This document shows positions 17,079 to 26,252 of a stretch of 64,000 nucleotides of DNA, in pieces. The stretch is taken from NCBI RefSeq assembly GCF_000876015.1, contig NZ_BBQM01000020.1, positions 186,001 through 250,000 on the forward strand, given 5' to 3'. Under the pieces are notes generated by a model. It was not told where the DNA came from. It did no database searches and saw only the letters and a list, made by a program, of their open reading frames with translations. This DNA comes from Cupriavidus basilensis (GTDB lineage: Bacteria; Pseudomonadota; Gammaproteobacteria; Burkholderiales; Burkholderiaceae). A program made the translations under genes and the position numbers. Within the stretch, counting starts at the first letter, position 1. Each line of letters opens with the position of its first letter.

Positions 17079-17334
17079 GGTCGGTGAGTCGCTGTTAGAG
17101 AGGGTGGATGGCGCCGCGGCCGGCATGCCGGGCCGCGCGTGCCGCCGTACATCGTTGCGCTCCCGGCAGGGGAGGGCGGTGCAAGGCGCAATGCCTTGGC
17201 CGGCGCCCGGAGCCGTCGTGCGGGGGCCGGGCGCCGGCCTCGCAGCCATTGTACCGCCGCCCCGCGCCGCCTCCGGCGATGCCACGGCATTCCGGTACAC
17301 TATGCGGTTTCCCCCAAGCAGACGGGCTGTTGTC

Positions 17335-18021
17335 ATGACTCAGGATGAACTCAAGGCGCTGGTGGCGCAAGCCGCGGCGGACTATGTCGAGAAGGAAGTG
17401 CCGGCCGGCGCGGTGCTCGGCGTGGGCACGGGCTCCACGGCCAACCTCTTTATCGATGCGGTGGCGGCGTTCAAGGGACGCTTCGCCGGCGCGGTCTCCA
17501 GCTCGGAGGCATCCACCCGCCGCCTGCAGCAGCATGGCTTCAACGTGCTGGACCTCAACGAGGTCGACGAAATCCCCGTCTACGTGGACGGCGCCGACGA
17601 GATCGACGCCAGCGGCGCCATGATCAAGGGCGGCGGCGGCGCGCTCACGCGCGAGAAGATCGTGGCCTCGGTGGCGCAGCGCTTCGTCTGCATCGCCGAC
17701 GGCAGCAAGCTGGTGGAAGTGATGGGCGCGTTCCCGCTGCCCGTGGAAGTGATTCCGATGGCACGCGCCGCGGTGGCGCGCAAGCTGGCCGCGCTGGGCG
17801 GCCAGCCGCGCCTGCGCATGACGAAGGAAGGCGGCATCTACAAGACCGACAACGGCAACGTGATCCTCGACGTGGCCGGCCTGAAGATCGCCGACCCGAA
17901 GGGCCTGGAAGAGGCCATCAACCACGTGCCCGGCGTGGTGACGGTGGGCCTGTTCGCGCTGCGCGGCGCGGACGTGCTGCTGCTGGGCACGCCGGAAGGG
18001 GTCAAGCGCAGCGATTTCTGA
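17335..18021 (+). CDS. rpiA: Ribose-5-phosphate isomerase A
   Basis: RpiA (228 residues) interconverts ribose-5-phosphate and ribulose-5-phosphate. Conserved segments present are GVGTGSTANLFID (phosphate site), SSEAST, YVDGADEID (catalytic acid region) and KGGGGALTREK. ATG 17335 was chosen because an upstream extension would run into low-complexity sequence. It lies divergent from transaldolase across 256 bases that hold a weak TACACT -10-like hexamer at 17296. A strong terminator follows. Confidence 0.96.
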   Translation: MTQDELKALVAQAAADYVEKEVPAGAVLGVGTGSTANLFIDAVAAFKGRFAGAVSSSEASTRRLQQHGFNVLDLNEVDEIPVYVDGADEIDASGAMIKGGGGALTREKIVASVAQRFVCIADGSKLVEVMGAFPLPVEVIPMARAAVARKLAALGGQPRLRMTKEGGIYKTDNGNVILDVAGLKIADPKGLEEAINHVPGVVTVGLFALRGADVLLLGTPEGVKRSDF

Positions 18022-18047
18022 GCCGCGCGCCAGGATTTCCGGCCGAC

Positions 18048-18078
18048 AAAAAGGGTGCCTCTCGCGGCACCCTTTTTT
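18048..18078. terminator. Bidirectional intrinsic terminator between rpiA and yggX
   Basis: AAAAAGGGTGCC (18048-18059) pairs with GGCACCCTTTTT (18066-18077) around a six-base loop. A-run and T-run on either side allow termination of both convergent genes. Confidence 0.9.
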
Positions 18079-18118
18079 GCGCTTCACTGCCGCGGCACCT
18101 GGCCGCGGGCAGCCGCCA

Positions 18119-18394
18119 TCACGCCTGCGGCGGCGGCACGTAGCCCTGGGCCTGGTCGGCGCCGTCGCCGAAGAAATACTTCTCGGTCTGCTTGAGCAGG
18201 TACTGGCGCGCGCGCGTGTCGGCCATGTTGAGGCGGTTTTCGTTGATCAGCATGGTCTGGTGCTTGAGCCAGCCGGCCCAGGCTTCCTTGGACACGCTTT
18301 GCCAGATCTTCTTGCCGAGTTCGCCAGGCAGCGGCGGCAGGTCGAGCCCTTCGGCTTCCTTGTTGAGCTTGACGCATTGGACCATGCGGGCCAT
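18119..18394 (-). CDS. yggX: Fe(2+)-trafficking / oxidative damage protection protein
   Basis: This is a 91-residue YggX-family protein. Conserved features are the N-terminal MVQCVKLNKEAEGLD with Cys7, the central WQSVSKEAWAGWLKHQTMLINENRLN region and the C-terminal Tyr/Phe-rich FFGDG. In enterobacteria it limits iron-driven damage to iron-sulfur enzymes; the exact mechanism is unsettled. AAGGAG lies close upstream of its ATG on this strand. It lies 111 bases after argA on the same strand. Confidence 0.93.
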   Translation of the reverse strand: MARMVQCVKLNKEAEGLDLPPLPGELGKKIWQSVSKEAWAGWLKHQTMLINENRLNMADTRARQYLLKQTEKYFFGDGADQAQGYVPPPQA

Positions 18395-18505
18395 GGGGAA
18401 CTCCTTGTAGTCGTGTGATGTGGCCGGCGCGGCGGGCGCGCCGCGCCATTGCAGGGCGCTATTGTAGCGAAGCGGGGGCGCGCCTTCCGGCTACCCCCAC
18501 GGTCG

Positions 18506-19951
18506 TCACAGTTTTTTCATCAGTACCATCGACTTGCGCTGCCAGTTGTAGAGCTTGCGCTTGTCTTCGGGCAGGTCGTCCACGTTGGCATGGACGAAGC
18601 CGCGCTTGAGGAACCAGTGTTCGGTGCGCGTGGTGAGCACGAACAGGCGGTCCAGCCCGAGGCTGCGCGCGCGGCGCTCGATGCGCTTGAGCAGGCGCTC
18701 GCCGTCGCCGGTGCCCTGCGCCTCGGCCGACACGGTCAGGCAGGCCATCTCGGCCATGCCTTCGCGCGGGTAGGGGTAGAGCGCGGCGCAGCCGAACAGC
18801 ACGCCGTCGTGCTCGATCACCGAGAAGTTGGCGATGTCGCGCTCGATCAGGTGGCGCCCGCGCGGCACCAGCGTGCCGTCCTGCTCGAGCGGGGCGATCA
18901 GCTGGACGATGCCGCCGACGTCGTCGAGCGTGGCTTCGCGCAGGCTTTCGAGGTCGGTGTCCGAGATCATGGTGCCGACGCCGTCGTGCAGGAACAGCTC
19001 CAGCAGCACCGAGCCGTCCAGCTCGAACGGGATCAGGTGGGCGCGCGGCACGCCGCCCTTGAGGGCCTTGACCAGGTGTTCCAGGTAATAGGCCACTTCG
19101 GGCGGCAGGTGGTTGTTCTGCAGCCGCTCGACGGCGGTGCGCAGCGACATTTCCGGCATCAGCCGGCCGGTGGCGTCCTGCACGCCGGACACCTCGGTGA
19201 TGAAGACCAGCTTGTCGGCCTTGATGGCGGTGGCGGTGGCGCTGGCCACGTCTTCCATCGACAGGTTGAAGGCCTGGCCGGTGGGCGAGAAGCCGAGCGG
19301 CGAGAGCAGCACGACCTTGCCGTGCGAGAGCGACATGCGGATCGACTCGCCGTCGATCTTGCGCACCAGGCCGGTGTGCTGGTAGTCCACGCCTTCGACG
19401 ATGCCGACCGGGCGCGCGGTGACGAAGTTGCCGGAAATCACCGACAGCTGGGCGCCGGCCATCGGCGTGTTGGGCAGGCCCTGGCTGAAGGCGGCCTCGA
19501 TGTCCAGGCGCAGCTCGCCGGCGGCTTCCTTGGCGCATTCGAGCGCGGCGTTGTCGGTGATGCGCACGCCATCGGCGAACTGCGACTCGACGTGGCGCAG
19601 CGCCAGTTGCTCTTCCACCTGCGGGCGCGAGCCGTGCACCAGCACGATCTGCATGCCCATCGCGTGCAGCAGCGCGACGTCGTTGACCAGCGCATTGAGC
19701 GTGCCGGCCTTGACCAGCTCGCCGGCGAAGGCGATCACGAAGGTCTTGCCGCGGAACGCGTGGATGTAGGGGGCTACCGCGCGCAGCCAGTCGACGAACT
19801 GCTGGTGGTCCGGCGCGCCGCGCTCGGCCGCCTCGGAGGCGGGGGCGGAAAACGGCGCGGCCGGGGGCGCGGAGGGGTCGGGGACGGGCAGGGGCTCGTC
19901 CTTTTCGGACGGCGCGGGCGCGTCGGCTAGCGAGTCGGTTCTTGCATTCAT
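18506..19951 (-). CDS. argA: Amino-acid N-acetyltransferase (N-acetylglutamate synthase)
   Basis: This 481-residue ArgA catalyses acetyl-CoA plus glutamate to N-acetylglutamate, the first step of arginine biosynthesis. A Pro/Ala-rich disordered N-terminus (about 1-45) precedes an amino-acid-kinase-like domain (about 60-335, normally the arginine feedback site), and then a GNAT acetyltransferase domain (about 345-480) with the acetyl-CoA loop QGTGDG. The start at 19951 was chosen because the upstream frame runs into the hrpA start region. It is divergent from hrpA, with 23 bases between the start codons. Confidence 0.93.
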   Translation of the reverse strand: MNARTDSLADAPAPSEKDEPLPVPDPSAPPAAPFSAPASEAAERGAPDHQQFVDWLRAVAPYIHAFRGKTFVIAFAGELVKAGTLNALVNDVALLHAMGMQIVLVHGSRPQVEEQLALRHVESQFADGVRITDNAALECAKEAAGELRLDIEAAFSQGLPNTPMAGAQLSVISGNFVTARPVGIVEGVDYQHTGLVRKIDGESIRMSLSHGKVVLLSPLGFSPTGQAFNLSMEDVASATATAIKADKLVFITEVSGVQDATGRLMPEMSLRTAVERLQNNHLPPEVAYYLEHLVKALKGGVPRAHLIPFELDGSVLLELFLHDGVGTMISDTDLESLREATLDDVGGIVQLIAPLEQDGTLVPRGRHLIERDIANFSVIEHDGVLFGCAALYPYPREGMAEMACLTVSAEAQGTGDGERLLKRIERRARSLGLDRLFVLTTRTEHWFLKRGFVHANVDDLPEDKRKLYNWQRKSMVLMKKL

Positions 19952-19960
19952 GCCGCGGAT

Positions 19961-19966
19961 TATAAT
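19961..19966 (+). promoter_or_regulatory. Candidate -10 element of hrpA
   Basis: A perfect TATAAT followed by CCCGGCCA lies eight bases before the hrpA ATG, with no Shine-Dalgarno sequence. Normal spacing would put +1 about two bases before the start codon. The -35 region is weak. Confidence 0.5.
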
Positions 19967-19974
19967 CCCGGCCA

Positions 19975-22900
19975 ATGTCAGCACAACGCCCCGCCAAACC
20001 TTTGCCGCCGGATCGGAAAACCGAGGCCGGCCAGCCCGCGCCCAAGGCCGCTCCCGCACCCGTCCAGACGCCCGCCCGGCCTGCCGCCCAGCAGGGGCGG
20101 CGGCCCGGTCATGCCGGGCCGCCCGGCGGCGCGCGCGCGGGCGCCGCTATGTCCGCCGCCGCGTCCGCCGCCATGCCCGCCGGCGCGCCGGAAGGCCGCG
20201 CGCCGGCGCGCGGGGACGGGCGCCGGCCAAAGCCGGTGGACGCCGCCGCGCCGGCCGGGCCGCGCCCGCCCAGGCCGCCGCGCGAGGGCCGGCCGCGCGC
20301 GGAAGCCGCCGCCCGCCCGCGCCGCGTCGCCACGCCGCTGCCGCCGCTGACCTTCCCCGAGGCGCTGCCGGTGTCGGCGCGCCGCGAGGAGATCGCGCAG
20401 GCGCTGCGCGACCACCAGGTGGTGATCGTCTCGGGCGAGACCGGCTCCGGCAAGACCACCCAGCTGCCCAAGATCTGCCTGTCGATCGGGCGCGGCCCCG
20501 GCACGGACGGCGGCGGCGGGCTGATCGGCCATACCCAGCCGCGCCGCATCGCCGCCACTTCCACGGCCAAGCGCATCGCGCAGGAGATCGGCACGCCGCT
20601 GGGCGAGCACGTGGGCTACCAGGTGCGCTTCAACGACACCATGTCGCCGGGCGCCTCGGTCAAGCTGATGACCGACGGCATCCTGCTGGCGGAAACCCAG
20701 ACCGACCCGCTGCTGCGCGCCTACGACACCATCATCATCGACGAGGCGCACGAGCGCAGCCTCAACATCGATTTCCTGATCGGCTACCTCAAGGAGATCC
20801 TGCCGAAGCGCCCGGACCTCAAGCTCATCATCACCTCGGCCACCATCGACGCCAACCGCTTCGCCGAGCATTTCGCGCAGCGCGGCAGGCCGGCGCCGGT
20901 GATCGAGGTGAGCGGGCGGCTGTACCCGGTGGAGATCCGCTACCGCCCGATCGAGAAGGACGCGCCGGCCGACGGCGCGCCCAAGTCGGCGCAGAGCAAG
21001 GACCGCGACCTGTTCGACGGCATCGTCGAGGCCGTGGACGAGCTGTGCCGGCTCGGCCCCGGCGACGTGCTGGTGTTCCTGCCCGGCGAGCGCGAGATCC
21101 GCGAGGCGGCCGAGGCGCTGCGCAAGCACCATCCGCCGCACACGGAGATACTGCCGCTGTTCGCGCGGCTGTCGGTGCAGGAGCAGGAGCGCGTGTTCCG
21201 CCCGTCCAACGCGCGCCGCATCGTGCTGGCCACCAACGTGGCCGAGACCTCGCTGACCGTGCCCGGCATCCGCTACGTGGTCGATACCGGGCTGGCGCGC
21301 GTCAAGCGCTACTCGTACCGCAACAAGGTCGAGCAGCTGCAGATCGAGGCGATCTCGCAGGCCGCCGCCAACCAGCGCGCCGGGCGCTGCGGCCGGGTGG
21401 CGGACGGCGTCTGCATCCGGCTCTACGAGGAATCGGACTTCATCGGCCGCGCGCGCTTCACCGATCCGGAAATCCTGCGCTCCTCGCTGGCTGCGGTGAT
21501 CCTGCGCATGAAGGCGCTCAGGCTGACGGCGATCGAGCAGTTCCCGTTCATCGAGCCGCCGCTGGGCCGCGCCATCGCCGACGGCTACCAGTTGCTGCAG
21601 GAGCTCGGCGCGGTCGAGAGCGCGGGCGACGACGCCAACGCGCTGACCCAGACCGGCCGCCAGCTCGCGCGCCTGCCGCTGGACCCGCGCGTGGCGCGCA
21701 TGATCCTGGCCGCGCGCGAGCATCACTGCCTGCGCGAGGTGCTGATCATCGCCAGCGCGCTGTCGGTGCAGGACCCGCGCGACCGTCCGCAGGAGGCGCA
21801 GGAAGCCGCCGACCAGGCGCACCGCAAGTTCATGGACGAGAAGTCCGAGTTCCTCGGCTGGGTCAAGCTGTGGAAGTGGTTCGAGGAAGCGGTGGCGCAC
21901 AAGAAGACCAACCGCCAGTTGCAGGACCAGTGCCGCGCCAATTTCCTCTCGCACGTGCGCCTGCGCGAATGGCGCGACGTGCATTCGCAGCTGCTGACCA
22001 CGGTGACGGAGCAGGGCTGGCGCCTCAACGAGAGCGAGCCGACCTACGAGCAGGTGCACAAGGCGCTGCTGACCGGCCTGCTTGGCAACGTCGGCTGCAA
22101 GCTCGACGAGGCCGACGGCCGCGGGCGCGAATACCTGGGCGCGCGCGGTATCAAGTTCCACCTGTGGCCCGGCTCGCTGATCGCGCGCAAGGTGGGCCGC
22201 TGGATCATCGCCGCCGAGCTGATCGAGACCAGCCGCCTGTTCGCGCGCACGCTCGCGCGCATCGAGCCGGAATGGCTGGAGCAGGTGGGCCGCCACCTGC
22301 TCAAGGTGAGCTGGAGCGATCCGCACTGGGAGAAGAAGTCGGGCCAGGTGATGGCGATGGAGCGCGCCACGCTGTACGGGCTGGTGGTCTACCAGCACCG
22401 CCGCGTGCACTACGGGCCGATGAATCCGGCCGAGGCGCGCGAGCTGTTCATCCGGCGCGCGCTGGTGGAAGGCGAGTTCGACACCCGGCTGCCGTTCTTC
22501 GCGCACAACCAGCGCCTCACGCGCGAGATCGAGAATCTCGAGCACAAGGCGCGCCGCCAGGACGTGCTGGTCGACGACGAGCTGATCTTCGCGTTCTACG
22601 ACCGCCTGATCCCGGCCGACATCCACCAGCAGGCCACCTTCGAGCAGTGGTACCAGGCCGAGAGCGCGCGCGACCGCAAGCTGCTCTACCTGAACCGCGA
22701 AGAGCTGATGCGCCACGAGGCGGCCGGCATCACCACCGACCTGTTCCCCAAGATCCTGCCGGTGGCCGGCGTGGACATGGCGCTGACCTACCACTTCGAG
22801 CCCGGCAGCCACCGCGACGGCGTGACGCTGACCGTGCCGCTGTACGCGCTCAACCAGGTGCGCCCCGAGCGGGCCGACTGGCTGGTGCCGGGCATGGTCA

Positions 22901-24129
22901 AGGAGAAGGTGCACCTGCTGCTCAAGTCGCTGCCGCAGAAGCTGCGCCGGCATTGCGTGCCGCTGCCCGACTACGCGGCCGGCTTCGTCGAGCGCAACCC
23001 GTTCGGCGAGGGCGAGCTGCTCGACGTGCTGATCGCCGACATCCGCGCGCAGACCGGCACGCTGGTCAGGCGCGCGGACTTCAAGCTGGAGACGCTGCCG
23101 GCCCACCACGCGATGAACTTCAAGGTCATCGACGAGCACGGCCGCCAGCTCGACATGGGCCGCAACCTGGCGCAGCTGCGCGCCGAGCTGGGCGGGCAGG
23201 CGCAGCAGTCGTTCCAGAGCATCGCCGCGCAGTCCGCCTCGCAGGCGCCGGCGGCCGAGCCGGGCCAGTACGAAGGCCTGACCAGCTGGTCGTTCGGCGA
23301 GCTGCCGGAACTGCTGGAGATCCGCAAGGGCAACCAGACGTTGTTCGGTTATCCGGCGCTGGTCGACCACGGCGCGCATTGCGACGTGGAAGTGTTCGAC
23401 GATCCGCAGGAAGCGGTGCGCGTGCACCACGCCGGGCTGCGCCGCCTGTTCGCGCTGCAATTGCGCGAGCAGGTGAAGTTCCTGGAAAAGAACATTCCCG
23501 GCCTGCAGCAGATGGCCATGCAGTACATGACGCTGGGCACGCAGGAAATGCTGCGCGACCAGATCGTCACGGTGGCGCTGGAGCGGGCCTGCCTGCAGGC
23601 GCCGCTGCCGCGCAACGAGGCCGAGTTCGCTGCGCGCAAGGAAGAAGGGCGCTCGCGCCTGAACCTGCTGGCGCAGGAGATCGCCCGGCTGGTGGGCGCG
23701 GTGCTGGCCGAGTACGCCACGCTGCCGCGCAAGCTGGTGCAGGCCAGGCCGTTCGCCGCCGCGCACGCCGACATGGAAGCGCAGCTGGTGCGGCTGATGG
23801 GCAAGCAGTTCGTGACGGACACGCCTTACCAGCAGCTGGTGCATTTCCCGCGCTACCTGAAGGGCATCGCCATGCGCATCGACAAGATCAAGGGCGATCC
23901 CGCGCGCGACGCCCAGCGCCTGCAGGACATGACGCCGCTGCTGCAGCAGTGGCAGCGCGCCGAGAAACAGTTGCGCCAGCAGGGCCGGGGCGTGGAGGAC
24001 GCGCGCCTGGACGAGTTCCGCTGGATGCTCGAAGAGCTGCGCGTGGCGCTGTTCGCGCAGGAGCTGCGCACGCCGGTGCCGATGTCGGTGAAGCGGCTGC
24101 AGAAGGTGTGGGAATCCATGCAGCGGTGA
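19975..24129 (+). CDS. hrpA: ATP-dependent RNA helicase HrpA
   Basis: This 1384-residue DEAH-box helicase is linked in E. coli to rescue of stalled ribosomes. A Pro/Ala/Arg-rich low-complexity N-terminus (about 1-118) precedes the helicase core: motif I GETGSGKTTQ, motif II DEAHERS, motif III SATI, then TNVAETSLT and motif VI QRAGRCGR. The helicase-associated and OB regions follow, then the long C-terminal HrpA domain (DUF3418, roughly 780-1380). The length is normal for beta-proteobacterial HrpA. ATG 19975 was chosen because TATAAT lies just upstream. Confidence 0.95.
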   Translation: MSAQRPAKPLPPDRKTEAGQPAPKAAPAPVQTPARPAAQQGRRPGHAGPPGGARAGAAMSAAASAAMPAGAPEGRAPARGDGRRPKPVDAAAPAGPRPPRPPREGRPRAEAAARPRRVATPLPPLTFPEALPVSARREEIAQALRDHQVVIVSGETGSGKTTQLPKICLSIGRGPGTDGGGGLIGHTQPRRIAATSTAKRIAQEIGTPLGEHVGYQVRFNDTMSPGASVKLMTDGILLAETQTDPLLRAYDTIIIDEAHERSLNIDFLIGYLKEILPKRPDLKLIITSATIDANRFAEHFAQRGRPAPVIEVSGRLYPVEIRYRPIEKDAPADGAPKSAQSKDRDLFDGIVEAVDELCRLGPGDVLVFLPGEREIREAAEALRKHHPPHTEILPLFARLSVQEQERVFRPSNARRIVLATNVAETSLTVPGIRYVVDTGLARVKRYSYRNKVEQLQIEAISQAAANQRAGRCGRVADGVCIRLYEESDFIGRARFTDPEILRSSLAAVILRMKALRLTAIEQFPFIEPPLGRAIADGYQLLQELGAVESAGDDANALTQTGRQLARLPLDPRVARMILAAREHHCLREVLIIASALSVQDPRDRPQEAQEAADQAHRKFMDEKSEFLGWVKLWKWFEEAVAHKKTNRQLQDQCRANFLSHVRLREWRDVHSQLLTTVTEQGWRLNESEPTYEQVHKALLTGLLGNVGCKLDEADGRGREYLGARGIKFHLWPGSLIARKVGRWIIAAELIETSRLFARTLARIEPEWLEQVGRHLLKVSWSDPHWEKKSGQVMAMERATLYGLVVYQHRRVHYGPMNPAEARELFIRRALVEGEFDTRLPFFAHNQRLTREIENLEHKARRQDVLVDDELIFAFYDRLIPADIHQQATFEQWYQAESARDRKLLYLNREELMRHEAAGITTDLFPKILPVAGVDMALTYHFEPGSHRDGVTLTVPLYALNQVRPERADWLVPGMVKEKVHLLLKSLPQKLRRHCVPLPDYAAGFVERNPFGEGELLDVLIADIRAQTGTLVRRADFKLETLPAHHAMNFKVIDEHGRQLDMGRNLAQLRAELGGQAQQSFQSIAAQSASQAPAAEPGQYEGLTSWSFGELPELLEIRKGNQTLFGYPALVDHGAHCDVEVFDDPQEAVRVHHAGLRRLFALQLREQVKFLEKNIPGLQQMAMQYMTLGTQEMLRDQIVTVALERACLQAPLPRNEAEFAARKEEGRSRLNLLAQEIARLVGAVLAEYATLPRKLVQARPFAAAHADMEAQLVRLMGKQFVTDTPYQQLVHFPRYLKGIAMRIDKIKGDPARDAQRLQDMTPLLQQWQRAEKQLRQQGRGVEDARLDEFRWMLEELRVALFAQELRTPVPMSVKRLQKVWESMQR

Positions 24130-24139
24130 GCGTTGGACG

Positions 24140-24165
24140 GCGGGGAAAGCCGAGGCTTTCCCCGC
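24140..24165. terminator. Hairpin terminator after hrpA
   Basis: GCGGGGAAAGCC (24140-24151) and its exact complement (24154-24165) lie 11 bases after the hrpA stop. In practice the apex opens to a larger loop. Only a weak T-run follows. Confidence 0.6.
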
Positions 24166-24292
24166 GGCTTTCCGTGTGCGGGCCGGTGCACCTTGCGACA
24201 TTGTGACGAAGTGTTAGTTTGTTGCTTCAGGTCATCGGATCGCGGCCCTGAAACGTTAGAATGCCCGATTCAGTCTTTTGCCTAACGGTCTT

Positions 24293-25279
24293 ATGCTCGC
24301 ATTGCGTCGTGTAGTTTCCGGGTTTGCCATGCTCGGCACCCTGGCCCTGGGGATGGCAGCGGCGCCGGCCTCGGCGGAAGTCGTGGTGGTCCTCAATTCG
24401 GGTGATGCCACCGTCACCCTGATCGACAAGGACACGCAGAAGGTGCTGGAGACCTTCCCGATCGGCAAGGAGCCCCATCACCTGATCGCCACGCCCGACG
24501 ACAAATCGCTGATCGTCGCCAACGCGGTGGGCAACGACCTGGTCTTCCTCGACCCCGTCACCGGCAAGGTCCAGCAGCGCGTTCCCAACATCGACGATCC
24601 CTACCAGATCGGCTTCTCGCCCGACCAGAAGTGGTTCGTCACCACCGGCAACCGCCTCGACCGCGTCGACCTGTACCGCTGGGACGGCAAGGCGCTCAAG
24701 CTGGCCAAGCAGCTGCCGCTGGCCAAGACACCGAGCCACATCGCCTTCACCGCGGACAGCCGCGTGGCCTTCGTCACGCTGCAGGACTCCAACGAGGTGG
24801 TCGCCATCGACCTGCCCACGCAGAGCGTGATGTGGCGCATGGACGCCGGCTCGGCGCCGGCCGGCGTGTGGGTCACGCCCGACCAGAAGTACCTGCTGGT
24901 GGGCATGACCGGCGCCGACTACGTCGCCGTGATCGACTGGCATACCCGCACCGTGGTCAAGCAGATCCCGACCGGCAAGGGCGCGCACAATTTCCGCGCG
25001 GTGGGCGACAAGCGCCACCTGTTCCTGTCCAACCGCGTGTCCGGCACCATCAGCATCGTCGACCAGCAGACCCTGACCAAGGTCGGCGACATCACCGGCC
25101 TGCCGCCCGGCCCGGACGACATGGAACTGACCGCCGACGGCAAGACGCTGTGGGTGAGCTTCCGCTGGGCGCGCTCGGTCGGCCTGATCGACGTGGCCAG
25201 CCGCAAGCTGGTCAAGACCATCCGCGTGGGCCGCTCGCCGCACGGCATCTACTTCCGCACGCGCGCGCCGCTGTACTGA
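24293..25279 (+). CDS. Periplasmic YVTN-family beta-propeller protein
   Basis: This 328-residue protein has a clear Sec signal peptide: basic MLALRR, a hydrophobic core and a probable cleavage after APASA at residue 28. The mature part consists of repeated blades of about 42 residues with the YVTN-like pattern (phrases such as DDKSLIVANAVGNDLVFLD and DKRHLFLSNRVSGTISIVD), making a seven-bladed propeller likely. Such proteins bind partners or cofactors in the periplasm; no enzymatic residues can be assigned. ATG 24293 gives the best signal peptide; an in-frame TTG lies five codons upstream. It stands alone, 91 bases before the deacetylase gene. Confidence 0.8.
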   Translation: MLALRRVVSGFAMLGTLALGMAAAPASAEVVVVLNSGDATVTLIDKDTQKVLETFPIGKEPHHLIATPDDKSLIVANAVGNDLVFLDPVTGKVQQRVPNIDDPYQIGFSPDQKWFVTTGNRLDRVDLYRWDGKALKLAKQLPLAKTPSHIAFTADSRVAFVTLQDSNEVVAIDLPTQSVMWRMDAGSAPAGVWVTPDQKYLLVGMTGADYVAVIDWHTRTVVKQIPTGKGAHNFRAVGDKRHLFLSNRVSGTISIVDQQTLTKVGDITGLPPGPDDMELTADGKTLWVSFRWARSVGLIDVASRKLVKTIRVGRSPHGIYFRTRAPLY

Positions 25280-25370
25280 GCGCGGCGCGGAACGCCGCGG
25301 CGGACAGGGCAATCGAACTAGCATGGCTGTCGCTACTCCAATGCAGTCACAGGTCAACAGGACAGGCATC

Positions 25371-26252
25371 ATGAGCAAGATTTCGCGGCCCCGCCCGGCC
25401 CGCGCGGCGATCCGCGCGGCGGCGGGGCTTGCCGCGGCCGGGCTGGCGCTCGCCGCGGGGCTGGCCGGCGCCGCCGCGCCCGCCGCCGCCGGTGCCGGCG
25501 CGCAGTCGTGCCGCGCCGGCACGCTCTACCTGACCTTCGACACCGGCAGCATGAGCCAGGCCGCGCTGATCGCCGACACGCTGCGCCGCCACCACGTCAA
25601 GGCCACCTTCTTTCTCGCCAACGAGCCCACCGTCAACAAGGACAGCTCGCTCGACCCGGGCTGGGCGCCGTACTGGAAGACGCTGGCGGCGGACGGCCAC
25701 GTGTTCGGCAGCCATACCTTCGACCACGTCTACCTGCGCGGCACGCGCGACGGCAAGGTGACGATGCGCCCGCAGTTCGGCGCGCAGGCCGGGCAGGACG
25801 TGGCGATGGACCAGCAGGGCTTCTGCGCCGAACTCAAGCGCAGCGCGCAGGCGCTGCATAGCCTGAGCGGCGCCACCATGTCGCCGCTGTGGCGCGCGCC
25901 GGGCGGCCATACCGCGCCGCAGACGCTGCAATGGGCCGAGCAGTGCGGCTTCAAGCATGTGGGCTGGGCGCCGGCCGGTTTCCTCGGCGACGAACTGTCG
26001 TCCGAGCGCTTCCCGAACAAGGCGCTGCTGGCGCGCGCGCTGCGCGACCTGCGCGACGGCGACATCACGATGGCGCACCTCGGCATCTGGTCGCGCAAGG
26101 ATCCGTGGGCGCCGGCCGTGCTCGAGCCGCTCATCAGCGGCCTGGAGCGCAAGGGCTTCTGCTTCGCCACGCTGCGCGAGCATCCGGCCTACCGCGAGTG
26201 GTTCCGCGCGCAGGCGGCCACGGTCGCGGCCGGGGGTGCGGGGAGGCCGTGA
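25371..26252 (+). CDS. Polysaccharide deacetylase family protein (NodB fold, variant motif 1)
   Basis: This 293-residue protein has an Ala-rich N-terminal hydrophobic segment (about 12-45) acting as signal peptide or anchor, then a NodB domain. Motif 1 reads TFDTG: the catalytic-base Asp57 is kept, but the usual second Asp, a metal ligand, is Thr58. Motif 2 is intact (SHTFDH, His115 and His119), motif 3 is WRAPGG and a late HLGI matches motif 5. It probably acts outside the cytoplasm on an N-acetylated sugar or related amide or ester; the substrate is unknown. ATG 25371 has ACAGGACAGG upstream. Its stop overlaps the next start by one base. Confidence 0.85.
   Translation: MSKISRPRPARAAIRAAAGLAAAGLALAAGLAGAAAPAAAGAGAQSCRAGTLYLTFDTGSMSQAALIADTLRRHHVKATFFLANEPTVNKDSSLDPGWAPYWKTLAADGHVFGSHTFDHVYLRGTRDGKVTMRPQFGAQAGQDVAMDQQGFCAELKRSAQALHSLSGATMSPLWRAPGGHTAPQTLQWAEQCGFKHVGWAPAGFLGDELSSERFPNKALLARALRDLRDGDITMAHLGIWSRKDPWAPAVLEPLISGLERKGFCFATLREHPAYREWFRAQAATVAAGGAGRP

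Noticed and set aside
19978..24201. A 1407-codon open frame antisense to hrpA, and a similar 1472-codon one antisense to odhA/odhB (41893-46311)
   Set aside because: Both are by-products of high GC and codon bias on the opposite strand. Their translations are repetitive His/Arg/Ala/Val/Leu-rich text without domains, and the sense-strand proteins are unmistakable.
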